Below, in pieces: positions 24,353 through 34,680 of a stretch of DNA of 64,000 bases. Made by a program: the position numbers and the translations under genes. The stretch spans positions 93,875 through 157,874 of the forward strand of contig JAMPIQ010000005.1 of the NCBI GenBank assembly GCA_024699855.1, in the 5' to 3' direction. Source of the DNA: Aphelenchoides besseyi (taxonomy: Eukaryota > Nematoda > Chromadorea > Rhabditida > Aphelenchoididae). Below the pieces are notes generated by a model. That model had not been told where the DNA came from. It did no database searches and was given only the letters and a program-made list of their open reading frames with translations. Positions within the stretch are counted from its first letter, which is position 1. Each line of letters starts with the position of its first letter.

Positions 24353-26590
24353 ATGAACGACAAATTGGCGTTTAACGACGTATTCCGTGAACTGACTTTT
24401 GGCACAAAGTTGAAGTCGAAGAGCGCAAAGCGAAATGCGGAGAAACCGGTCGTTCCCTTACGTATTCTGCCCGATGATACGGAGATTCGAAAAAAGAAAC
24501 TGAAACTCACGAAACCTGTCGATGATACTTCAGGAGGTTTGTTCAATAGAATCGACGATCTAATACGCAGATTTCAGAGATTCGTTTGCTATCCGACTCG
24601 TTGAATCCAGCTGGACAGATTGTGGAGAAACAACAGTCGAAAAAAGATTCACAAGTTCTGGAAGAAGAAAAGGTTCGAAGCTTTCGATTGCTATCTTTAT
24701 GTTGAAGTTGCAGATTAGACAGATTCGAAAGTTGAACAGAATCTTTGTCTGGGGCGATGAGCTTCCTAACCCATTCATCAACTTCACCGACCTCGAATTG
24801 CCGAAACAACTTTTCAAGAATTTGGCTGCTGCTTCGTTCACTGAACCAACTCCCATTCAAATGCAATCGATTCCAATCTTGTTTCGCAAACAGAATCTGC
24901 TTGCCACCGCCCCAACTGGTTAACAACAGAAACAAGATTGTTATAACCGCTTTGCAGGCTCTGGAAAGACATTGGCTTTCGCTCTTCCGTTGATTAAAAC
25001 GTTCTTGGACAAAGTGCGTAAGAAACCAACCATCGGATTATTTGCCATCGTTGTTAGTCCAACGAATGTTTTAGCTCAACAGGTAACAGAATCCAGTTGG
25101 AATGATAACACAAAGTTTGTTTGCAGATTTATGTTCAATTTTTGAAGTTTGCCGACAAGATGCCGATCGAAATAGGTTTGTTGGAAGCAGGAACTGAATT
25201 CAATCCCAACGGTATGTCTCTTTTACACGAACCAGTTGAACTGCTGTTTTCGTAGCCAACATTCTCGTCTGCACACCAAATCGACTGATCTACACAATGA
25301 AAGAGAACGCCATTTCATCTAAATCACTCTCGTCTGTCGAATGGCTTGTTATTGATGAAGCAGGTAATGATTAAACAGCTATCATTTACGTTCTTTTTTT
25401 TATTTAGATCGTTTGTTCGACACCACTGAAAACGAAAGAAACTTTCGTATACAAGTGAGTTTCGTCTCGGATTCATTTGTACTTGTTGTTTAGTTTGAAG
25501 AGATCTACAACGCTTGTCATGGAGAGAAGAAGAAGACGAAATGTCGGATCGCTTTCTTCAGTGCAACCTTTTCTCATGAAGTGGAAAAATGGTGCAAAAG
25601 TTCGATTCCTAATGTTTCTATGGTTTGCATTGGTCCACGGTAATGAGAATTGTGATTAGCAGCTAAATGCAATTGTTTGCAGCAACAGTTCAAATTCCAA
25701 CGTCACTCAAGAGCTGCTGTATACAGGAGATGAGAATGGAAAACTGATTGCACTGAGCAACTTAATCAACACTCAATTCGAACCACCGGCTTTAGTTTTT
25801 GTTCAAAGTAAAGAACGTGCCGGTTCGTTGTTTGTCGAACTTCAAGATCGTTGTCCGAATGTTCCGATTCGCTTGATGAGCAGTGAGTTAACTGCTGAAG
25901 CTGTGAGTTCCAAGTCGATTACCGTATTGATGTTTGTCGTTTGCAGCGCAATCAAGTTTTGACCAAATTTCGTACCGGCGAAGTTTTCGTTCTGATCACA
26001 ACCGAAATCCTGGGCCGTGGACTCGATGTGACTGTCAACTTGGTTGTCAATTTCGATCTTCCCACTTCCGTTGTCTCGTATGTTCATCGAGTCGGTCGAA
26101 CTGGTCGAGCTGGGAGAATTGGACGTGCGATCACGTTCTTCTCCTACGGCGATTTGAGTGTCATTCGACCGATTGCTACGGTAATTCATCAGGCCGGCTA
26201 CGAAGTTCCAGAGTATACGTTGAAATTAAACAAAGTCAAACGGTCAGTTGAAAGTTATACCTTGCATTAACACGTAAAATCTTTTAGAGATGATCGAAAG
26301 TGGTTACTGAAACATGCGCCGAATCGAGAAGCAATCGTGTCGGTTGGCCGCTGGAATCGCGTCAAGAAAGCGGCAATGAAAAAACGACTGATTAAACGCG
26401 ATCCGAAGATTCTGGCCAAAGGACGAAAGAAGACACGACAGTCAAAGACCGATGAAGTAACAAGTGATCAGAAAGCAAACAGAGAGAATGTAAAGCCGCC
26501 GAAGAAGAAAGCAAACCGGTAAGATTAAAGATCCACGCATCTAAGCGGAACACAAGTTTTAGGAAGCCGAAAGCTAAAAGAGATGATTAG
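24353..26590 (+). CDS. DDX52: DEAD-box RNA helicase DDX52/Rok1
   Basis: Nucleolar ATP-dependent RNA helicase for 18S rRNA/small-subunit processing. In order: basic N-terminus, the Q-motif region ([13 protein letters not shown], 24850), motif I split by an intron (ATAPTG|SGKT, 24910-24965), [11 protein letters not shown] (Ia), LVCTPNRLI (Ib), motif II as VIDEADR (25350-25410), SAT (III, FFSATFS 25560), and [11 protein letters not shown] (IV). Then [12 protein letters not shown] (V) and [11 protein letters not shown] (VI, 26090). The C-terminus is Lys/Arg-rich ([15 protein letters not shown]) and ends after a short last exon, KPKAKRDD, with TAG at 26588-26590. The order and the Rok1-type tail support DDX52 over other DEAD-box members. 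AATAAA follows near 26663. Confidence 0.92.
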
Positions 26591-26746
26591 AATCTTCTTG
26601 TTGCTGTTGAATTTTACATTGTTAAGTTTGTTGTTTTCGATAAAATACGAATTTCAATGCTCGAATAAACTTACATAAGGATACAGTATTCAATGAATTT
26701 CTACACGAGCGATAGGACTCAGAGTTTATTTGTATTCAAATTACAA

Positions 26747-27192
26747 TTACAAGTCAAGAATGGCAATTTCATTTTTGCTCGAGATCAGACGTTTTACGTC
26801 CATGAATGTCTTTCCTCTAAACATGTCAATTCGATCGATTACACGTTCGTCCAACGAGTTGGTCACAAAATAGAATTTTATTCCCGGTCTTCACCAACGA
26901 CTGTACAATGCACATTTGCTCAATCTGCAACAGCTTATATGAGTCAGGAAGACTAGCCAATTTCTGATTTCAAGTGATCGTAAGCGTGGAAGATTGATTG
27001 CTGTGTGGGTTTCATTCGAGCGATGTATTCGTCCAAAGTCATTCGACTCCTCAAGTTACTCTCAAACCAAAACATATGGACGAGACCTTCAGCTGCCAGT
27101 GGATGGTCCACAGCATTGACCATTTCATTAACGACTAGTTCTTTAAAGTAGTCATTCAACGTCGTTCTGTTTATTTTTGTAACCAACTCCAT
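26747..27192 (-). pseudogene. Hsp90/TRAP1-like gene remnant
   Basis: The minus strand encodes pieces matching the middle domain of Hsp90-family chaperones, best fitting mitochondrial TRAP1. At about 27080-26990 it reads FESNLRSRMTLDEYIARMK followed by QQSIFHAY. In a different frame at about 26890-26750 it reads IKFYFVTNSLDERV and FRGKTFMDV. A stop at 26953-26955 and a TGA near 26905 break the frame, and no GT-AG intron reconciles the pieces. The ATPase domain and C-terminal dimerisation domain are absent. AATAAA on the same strand lies near 26724. I read it as a truncated, decayed copy; a sequencing error could explain one break but not the missing domains. Confidence 0.5.
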
Positions 27193-27200
27193 AGATTCTC

Positions 27201-27950
27201 TTGTCGATTTATAATAATATGTCTAATCGTTCTCTTGTTTTCAATATGACGGTCGAATTCAGAAACGATTGCAACTTTTACATGTCTTTTATTCTCCCAT
27301 CCATTAGTTTTTGGACTACGAAACCAACGGTCTATCGATCTATCTGTGGAAAGCCGATTGACAGTGAAAGCTTTGATGTGCTGCTGGGCGTTTAGCGGCT
27401 TCAATTAGCAAAGAAAAATGTCACAACCTCTTTGCGCAATCTTCGAACGTATGTTTTGTTAACCAAAAATACAATTACAACTGGTTTTCCATTTTAGCTT
27501 AACATGGGATTATGGTCATGCGTATCGAACACACTGGTCGAACATTTTCGAAAAATCAACGATGAAAAAATGCTAATTACGATGCTAACATATGGAGTCA
27601 CGTAGCAGCGCGGTAAGATAAGCTTTTATATGCAGCTTACCAAACTATCTTGCAGGACCGCAACCATCGAAATGGCATTCCTTTTTAAAGACACAAGGTT
27701 CCCGTATCGACCGACTTCTTACTTGTACAAATTCAAATTCGACGAGGATTTGGTCGAAGTGAAGACAATTGTGGGCGAGTTTGACAATGCCGATCACGAA
27801 TACGCGGAGTTAATCAAATGTCCCATTGAATTTGGTCGCGAAATACTATTCGAGGTCGACAAATCTGATAAACGCTATGCAGCTCTTCAAACCTGTGACG
27901 TGGCAGATCGTTATAAGTACCTTTTTGACTCGTCAGGCCCGAACATGTAG
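27201..27950 (+). pseudogene. Frameshifted relative of the DNA/RNA non-specific endonuclease-like family
   Basis: Segments around 27500 (TWDYGHAYRTHWSN) and 27640-27780 (FRPTSYLYKFKF-like, with RPTSYLYKF and VGEFDN) match the D-x-G-H and R-P-x-x-Y parts of the Endonuclease_NS_2 fold, also found in the tandem array nearby. The frame containing the G-H motif ends in TAA inside or just after an A6 run near 27565, and the downstream part is open only in the next frame. One nucleotide therefore breaks the domain. A possible upstream exon covers 27201-27340. The last exon runs to TAG at 27948-27950. Either a young pseudogene or a homopolymer sequencing error. Confidence 0.45.
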
Positions 27951-28872
27951 TTGCAGTTTCCTAAATAAAAGTTTAGTTATGTAGCAATCGGTTTGTATTT
28001 TGATTTGTTCATGAAGCGTTTGAAGATTCTTAGTTTTAAGCTAACTCATCTTTTACTCGTAACTGTTGCTTTCTGCGAACAGAACGCTTGCGAGTTGTTT
28101 TCTTTTGTCGCTCTTTTTGGAATGTTGCTTTTTGATGACCATCTAGAAAACTCATTATGGGGCTTGTGTTTTCGATGCACTCTTAGCTCTTGCGTTTAAC
28201 TAAAGATTTTTGGATCCTGCAATGTTACACATCAATCAACACGAAACAACGGGAGAATCACAAAGGTGTAATGGCTTTTATTATAAGAACCAGACACGAA
28301 TGTGATTTCAATTGCATGACCGAAGAAGTAAAAGTTATGATTGAAAGCTTTTCGAACAATTGCTCTAGACTAAAGTAGCGACTATTTTGTGCAGAAGATG
28401 TTCGAATTAATGCTTATTATCGAAACAAAACGGTTTAAGTTGTACGTCGTTTTGGTCGACTTGTTAAGTTTTGGTTGAAGCAGAATTTTGATTTTTTCAG
28501 GTATTTGAAAGACAGTTGCCTTTCAGTTGATGCGTTTGAATGTCGTCTGATACAAGCTAGTAGCTAATTCTATTCGTTCTTGTGTTTATCCAGCAGTTTT
28601 CAAGAATTTCTGTATCTTATCAAACAAAGCAAATGAACCGAAAAAGAAAGATTTGAACACAAATGTCGATCGAGGTCTCGAATTTCTTTCGATTCAATCG
28701 ATTTGTCTCACAATAGTTGTATTCATTTGACGGGTTTAACAGCCATCAATTAAGTTCGTGAGAATTTCGATTGAAGTTTTTATCCCTTTCATCTTGTGAT
28801 TCCTAAATGTTTATCCACTTTTTTAAAATTAATTAACAAGTTAAGGTTGTAGATGTCAAGTTCATTTGGAAA
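27951..28872. other. Region between endonuclease-like genes, no firm gene
   Basis: Holds the unique upstream region of the first tandem copy. Open frames at 28012-28199 (hydrophobic start, SFKLTHLLLVTVAFC) and 28190-28378 (Cys-containing) could be exons of another small secreted protein, but no splice pairing was convincing. Confidence 0.3.
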
Positions 28873-29444
28873 ATGGCGACCATTTTGCCGATCATCGAGA
28901 AGATTCGCGATGGATGCAGCTTCAGAACTGCACTTGTACAACATACGAGTATTCTGCATAATTATAAGTGTGAATTGGATATTTTTGACCAAATAGTCTA
29001 CGTCAGCGCCGAAGTTTATCCTGACTGCTTAGACCGTGACTTAGATATTACAGAGTGTTCTGCTAGGTCCATTAGCATTAATAGCGATCCGGGTGATATG
29101 GCCTTGCAATTGATTAGCAAACGATTAGGAGGTCCCGAACACCTTCTCAACTTTATTCCATTGAATAAAAAGGTGAGTACGAAGTTGTATTCTTTTGCAT
29201 TTGCTTGTTTCAGATTGACATGACTGCGTGGAAGGAGAATGAAATGAAGATCTACGAACACTTGAAGAAAGGAGGTAATCGACACGCACTCATGACCTTC
29301 GCAATTGAATACGACGATGAAAGCGAGTATATAATGCTGCGACCAATCAAGTTCTACTATCACTTTGCGTTGTACGAGAACAGAGAAATAGTTGGAAGCG
29401 TTATGGAAGGCGCGATCGATAACCCGAGTTCAAAAGAGCTATGA
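28873..29444 (+). CDS. Endonuclease_NS_2-like protein, tandem copy 1
   Basis: A two-exon gene of 176 residues with a 41-bp intron (29173-29213). No signal peptide is present (starts MATILPIIEKIRDG). The core resembles the DNA/RNA non-specific endonuclease domain of the PF13930 type: SDPGDMALQLISKRLGGPE, then LLNFIPLNKK, then WKENEMKIYEHLKKG, and a final LRPIKFYYHFALYEN strand. In active members the first motif is D-x-G-H; here the His is replaced by Asp (G-D-M), so hydrolase activity is doubtful. The product may be cytosolic and act by binding rather than cutting, which is inference. The first three codons and upstream region are unique; from 28882 on the gene is repeated twice more downstream. 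Confidence 0.6.
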
Positions 29445-30382
29445 ATTATCAAACAAACTGTTTCTGCTATTGCTTGTACATAAATTGCTTTGAATAAACT
29501 TGCAACTTCGTTTTCAGTACTGACTACAACCACTGATGGTATCAATTGAGCTTAGAACCTCAATATGCAGAACTTGGATTCTGGCTGTTGAGACGACTAA
29601 CGTTTGAAGCAATCAGAATGCTAACAAGCTTATGGACATCAAACTCAAAGGTTGATAGCACGAAGACAGCGAATTGAACTTCTTTCTCGTGTGAAGCCTC
29701 AAAATTGGAATCTCACCGACTATTCCATTACGCGTAAGTTTGTTTGTTGTCATCAGAACTTGAGTAATTTGTCTTCTAAGCTTTTGAACAAAACAGAAAC
29801 CTTTTAGAATGACATTCCAAAAGCCGTCTAGCAAAATGGTTACTGACATAAGCAACGAGTTTGTTTCCACGTCTTTCACAAACGAGAAGAACTGAAAGGC
29901 TGTGGACGTGAAATTTTAATCTGAAAGTCTCCAGTAAACATCGGATCAATTTTTCGTGTGCAAACCGATTACTAGTTGGCGTGGAAAGCAGCTCAATCGG
30001 TTAAAGACTTGATGTTGGAAAAAAACTAATGACTCAATGAGCTTTTGAACACGAGAATCCGAAATCGATTTCGGTATTTCGCTGCACGCTTATTTTTCTC
30101 GGCTGCCGCGTGAGTACTTTTCGTTCGAATTTTTGCTCTTATCAAGTGGATTTGACGATTTCCGTTGAGTTTTCGGCTTCGAAAATCCGAGCGGGTGAGT
30201 AAGAGCTGATCTGAAGATAATCGAACATTCTGGGGCGCACGTTTTCACGTGAAAGCACTTCGGTTATCTTATAACTTTGTGTTTCAATTTTAATATCAGA
30301 AAATAAAACCGCGTTTCTTTACTGACTTCTTCGTTACATTGACTTGAGATTTTTGATTGCAGATCTTGAAACTCAGTTGGAG

Positions 30383-30957
30383 ATGTCGTTCATTTTGCCG
30401 ATCATCGAGAAGATTCGCGATGGATGCAGCTTCAGAACTGCACTTGTACAACATACGAGTATTCTGCATAATTATAAGTGTGAATTGGATATTTTTGACC
30501 AAATAGTCTACGTCAGCGCCGAAGTTTATCCTGACTGCTTAGACCGTGACTTAGATATTACAGAGTGTTCTGCTAGGTCCATTAGCATTAATAGCGATCC
30601 GGGTGATATGGCCTTGCAATTGATTAGCAAACGATTAGGAGGTCCCGAACACCTTCTCAACTTTATTCCATTGAATAAAAAGGTGAGTACGAAGTTGTAT
30701 TCTTTTGCATTTGCTTGTTTCAGATTGACATGACTGCGTGGAAGGAGAATGAAATGAAGATCTACGAACACTTGAAGAAAGAAAGGAGGTAATCGACACG
30801 CACTCATGACCTTCGCAATTGAATACGACGATGAAAGCGAGTATATAATGCTGCGACCAATCAAGTTCTACTATCACTTTGCGTTGTACGAGAACAGAGA
30901 AATAGTTGGAAGCGTTATGGAAGGCGCGATCGATAACCCGAGTTCAAAAGAGCTATG
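30383..30957 (+). pseudogene. Endonuclease_NS_2-like, tandem copy 2, frameshifted
   Basis: Identical in the first exon to copies 1 and 3, apart from the N-terminal codons it shares with copy 3. In exon 2 a 4-nt duplication (an extra GAAA at about 30778-30783) shifts the frame, giving a TAA at 30790-30792 directly after the LKKERR residues. The second half of the domain, including the R-P-x-x-F/Y strand, is lost. Everything else, including splice sites, is intact, so the mutation is recent, or an assembly error in a collapsed repeat. Confidence 0.8.
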
Positions 30958-31894
30958 AATTATCAAACAAACTGTTTCTGCTATTGCTTGTACATAAATT
31001 GCTTTGAATAAACTTGCAACTTCGTTTTCAGTACTGACTACAACCACTGATGGTATCAATTGAGCTTAGAACCTCAATATGCAGAACTTGGATTCTGGCT
31101 GTTGAGACGACTAACGTTTGAAGCAATCAGAATGCTAACAAGCTTATGGACATCAAACTCAAAGGTTGATAGCACGAAGACAGCGAATTGAACTTCTTTC
31201 TCGTGTGAAGCCTCAAAATTGGAATCTCACCGACTATTCCATTACGCGTAAGTTTGTTTGTTGTCATCAGAACTTGAGTAATTTGTCTTCTAAGCTTTTG
31301 AACAAAACAGAAACCTTTTAGAATGACATTCCAAAAGCCGTCTAGCAAAATGGTTACTGACATAAGCAACGAGTTTGTTTCCACGTCTTTCACAAACGAG
31401 AAGAACTGAAAGGCTGTGGACGTGAAATTTTAATCTGAAAGTCTCCAGTAAACATCGGATCAATTTTTCGTGTGCAACCGATTACTAGTTGGCGTGGAAA
31501 GCAGCTCAATCGGTTAAAGACTTGATGTTGGAAAAAACTAATGACTCAATGAGCTTTTGAACACGAGAATCCGAAATCGATTTCGGTATTTCGCTGCACG
31601 CTTATTTTTCTCGGCTGCCGCGTGAGTACTTTTCGTTCGAATTTTTGCTCTTATCAAGTGGATTTGACGATTTCCGTTGAGTTTTCGGCTTCGAAAATCC
31701 GAGCGGGTGAGTAAGAGCTGATCTGAAGATAATCGAACATTCTGGGGCGCACGTTTTCACGTGAAAGCACTTCGGTTATCTTATAACTTTGTGTTTCAAT
31801 TTTAATATCAGAAAATAAAACCGCGTTTCTTTACTGACTTCTTCGTTACATTGACTTGAGATTTTTGATTGCAGATCTTGAAACTCAGTTGGAG

Positions 31895-32466
31895 ATGTCG
31901 TTCATTTTGCCGATCATCGAGAAGATTCGCGATGGATGCAGCTTCAGAACTGCACTTGTACAACATACGAGTATTCTGCATAATTATAAGTGTGAATTGG
32001 ATATTTTTGACCAAATAGTCTACGTCAGCGCCGAAGTTTATCCTGACTGCTTAGACCGTGACTTAGATATTACAGAGTGTTCTGCTAGGTCCATTAGCAT
32101 TAATAGCGATCCGGGTGATATGGCCTTGCAATTGATTAGCAAACGATTAGGAGGTCCCGAACACCTTCTCAACTTTATTCCATTGAATAAAAAGGTGAGT
32201 ACGAAGTTGTATTCTTTTGCATTTGCTTGTTTCAGATTGACATGACTGCGTGGAAGGAGAATGAAATGAAGATCTACGAACACTTGAAGAAAGGAGGTAA
32301 TCGACACGCACTCATGACCTTCGCAATTGAATACGACGATGAAAGCGAGTATATAATGCTGCGACCAATCAAGTTCTACTATCACTTTGCGTTGTACGAG
32401 AACAGAGAAATAGTTGGAAGCGTTATGGAAGGCGCGATCGATAACCCGAGTTCAAAAGAGCTATGA
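31895..32466 (+). CDS. Endonuclease_NS_2-like protein, tandem copy 3
   Basis: Intact 176-residue product, starting MSFILPIIEKIRDG, with the same 41-bp intron as copy 1. It shares the G-D-M replacement of the catalytic His, the N-F-I-P-L-N segment and the L-R-P-I-K-F strand. Upstream, the sequence TTGATTGCAG at 31865-31874 looks like a 3' splice site, so a 5'UTR exon may lie in the spacer. A TATA-like TTATAAC sits near 31779. The 3' region matches copy 1 only to AATAAA at about 32514, where homology ends. Confidence 0.62.
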
Positions 32467-32512
32467 ATTATCAAACAAACTGTTTCTGCTATTGCTTGTA
32501 CATAAATTGCTT

Positions 32513-32962
32513 TAAATAAACTCATTTCCTTCCACTTGTCGTGTTTACAACTTAAAGAACGAGCTCGTGGTAGCAAGTGAACAAAAAAGAACATAAAAAC
32601 TACAAATGAATGAACGAAGCAAATTCGAGCGAATTGATGCTGATGTTAGATGAATCATCAGAGGTTCTTTCAACTGTCGATTAAAGCCAAGAATTGTTGT
32701 TGTCTCAATTTTAACTTCTGAACTTTTACTATTGAAGCTCAACGAGCGTTTCCATTTGTTCGAAGAACAATACGAACGTTCATTTTGTCTAGAGTGTGAT
32801 GAACGAGCGCAAGTGGCCAACGTGAATATGCCAATCGATATTACTGTTGCGTCACCAAGATAATCGTTTTTTACCCCTAATTTTAAAATTGTGATAACGG
32901 GTATTGAATCGTTTATCCCCTTATTCGTTTTACTGTAACATAATCTTTATGGTTTTAGCAAA
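32513..32962. other. Spacer between the tandem array and the secreted endonuclease-like gene
   Basis: No exon recognised. The sequence is unlike the 940-bp spacer within the array, showing that the array's right edge is just after copy 3's stop. Confidence 0.4.
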
Positions 32963-33552
32963 ATGTCGTCAATGATTAGCTTGATGCTTTTGATGATCGC
33001 TGCTTCAGCAGTGAATGGGTTGGAATGCGAAGATGTGAATCAGAAGATCACCGCGATCGACAACGAGATTGAAAAGATCGAGGAACTGAGCAAAAGTTTC
33101 TGTGAGGACTACGGAGAAGTAACTTTTTCCGGACATACGCGTAAAACCGACACAAGTACACGTATGACAGGTACTAGTACGCGTAAGCTTCCAAAACACG
33201 CTCTACGTGTTTTTACCATTTGCTACGAATCGTAAGTTTTTATCAAAAGACTTATAAGATTCATTTTTTAGAATGGAATATCGAAATAAATCCTATGTTA
33301 GAGCGGTAGTTTGTCCTAAAGACCTCAATAAAGGAACTGCCGTTACTGCCCGTGCCCGAGAAATGATTAAACAATATTAGAAGATATGTTTACTTTGTGT
33401 CTTGTAATTACAACATCTTTCAGCTGTGTTCAACAGATGATAGCGGTCACATCGTGGGAAAAGAAATTGGAGGCCTCGGAGAGCCTCGCAATCTAACCTC
33501 CAAATGGCCTTCTGTACAAGTGAACGTCAATTACGCAGATTATTGTATTTAG
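32963..33552 (+). CDS. Secreted endonuclease-like protein with intact D-x-G-H motif (short or broken)
   Basis: A signal peptide (MISLMLLMIAASAVNG) and a short coiled segment (ITAIDNEIEKIEELSK) precede a Thr/Arg-rich stretch with degenerate ACGCGTA repeats (33130-33185). After an intron (33232-33271) comes YVRAVVCPKDLNKG. A later exon (33424-33552) carries STDDSGHIVGKEIGGLGEP and NLTSKWPSVQVNVNY, i.e. the D-x-G-H motif with the His the tandem copies lack. Exon 2 meets an in-frame TAG at 33378-33380 unless a weak donor (GTTACT near 33343) is used, which joins the last exon in frame. The domain's final R-P strand is missing. Activity is uncertain. Confidence 0.5.
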
Positions 33553-33560
33553 TAGCAACA

Positions 33561-34680
33561 ATGAAGGATCGAAAGTTGTGGCCTTTTTTGTTATAGTCGC
33601 TTTTACTACCATCGTTTATCCTCATAATGAAGAAGTAAGTATGTGTTCTTGAAATGCAGACATATCTTACAGCCGTTGTCTTTGCCCAAATACTTTAATG
33701 CGCCGCAGAACATTGGCCGGAATGTCGATAATCAATTCTTTCTATTGATAATCAATGGAATTTTGAAAGTTGTCTTCTGACAGCGTTGACTCATCCTTTA
33801 GCTGATCGATTTTGCATCGCCACTAACAGTAGTATTTACATCAGTTTATCTATTGGGAAGCTTACAACTGTTGTGACAAAGATCACTATGACGAAATTTT
33901 TTCAACACTTGCTTGTTTGCTGTTTAACGGAACAACAACTGGTGGAAACGTATTTCGCGCAAATCCAGGATGCATTCCGTTTTTGCCTGAAGTTGTCTTG
34001 ATCAAGACTTCTTACGCTGCTCAGAGAGCTTGCTATGTCATTAGCTTAGTCGTGTTTATCCAACTATAAGTTACCACAATCTTGTCCACGTTGTCAAAAG
34101 ACCGCTCCAAAGCGATTTTATCGTAAGTAGACATTTTGGTCATTGAACTGATTACTAAAACTCAGCTCGTCCTTTTGAAAATGTTACAAATCCAAGTCGA
34201 TTATGGCTGCTCAAAGACACAAAAGAAAAAAGGACAAATGGTCCGGTGATTGCTGGAGTATATCATTGCTCGTTGAAGGCCGTTGACGGGTGTATAGTCA
34301 AAGTTAGTTTTCAAATTCCCTCAGCTGCAATCGAATTTTAGGAAAGATATGATTACTACTCTAGAGGTCGTGCATTCGAATAATTGGATGGGGGCGTGAT
34401 CCAAATAGCACGAATCATTGATTGTTGGCAAATAGCTACGGTGTCAAGTATGGTGATCAAGGGCTTGTTGCGTTGCAAATCCGATTTTCGGCATAAATGC
34501 TCTACTGATCAGACGAAGCCGTGTTTGGGTTTGATGTCCGGCAGAAATTGTGTTGAGACGGAAAACGAGCTTATTGATATTTTAACGAATTTCAGACGAG
34601 AGATGCTCATCGACTCATTTTGGAACAACGGTAGATTTGAGCAAATAAGCGAAAAAATCGGCAATTAGCATCCTGAGTGA
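33561..34680 (+). pseudogene. Cathepsin B-like cysteine protease pseudogene
   Basis: Pieces in the order of a papain-family cathepsin B are visible in changing frames. A signal-like start at ATG 33561 is broken at a T-run near 33585. LSLPKYFNA (33690) fits the mature N-terminus. DNQWNFESCLLTAL (33745) fits the active-site Cys region, with Cys kept but Trp lost; then LADRFCIATNSS (33795) and SLSIGKLTT. After a frame change come CCDKDHYDE (33885) and GGNVFRANPGCIPFLPEV (33945). NGPVIAGVY (34230), a degenerate GG-V-I-Q-I in place of GGHAI (34385), and ANSYGVKYGDQG (34440) in place of the ANSW-G-x-x-WG-D-x-G block follow. The propeptide and catalytic His are not seen. At least three frame breaks mark it as a relic. 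Confidence 0.6.

Larger units (their letters stand above)
28882..32512 (+). repeat. Tandem amplification of an endonuclease-like gene (units of 1510 and 1512 bp plus a partial third)
   Basis: Unit 1 (28882-30391) is repeated almost perfectly as unit 2 (30392-31903), then as a partial unit 3 (31904 to about 32512) covering the gene and start of its 3' region. The only differences I found between units 1 and 2 are a 4-nt insertion in the coding sequence (near 30780) and two 1-nt deletions in A-runs or short repeats of the spacer. These account exactly for the 2-bp length difference. The junction lies in codon 4 at ATTTTGCCG. The repeat therefore gave copies 2 and 3 a new first few codons and a spacer-derived promoter. 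Confidence 0.93.

Noticed and set aside
33880..33960. CCDKDHY phrase resembling the phospholipase A2 active site
   Set aside because: Spacing is wrong and the neighbourhood fits the cathepsin B Cys-Cys region better.
34340..34400. YYSRG phrase resembling the GH19 chitinase motif
   Set aside because: Surrounding blocks (NGPVIAGVY, ANSYGVKYGDQG, LADRFC) fit cathepsin B in order, and no other chitinase motif is present.
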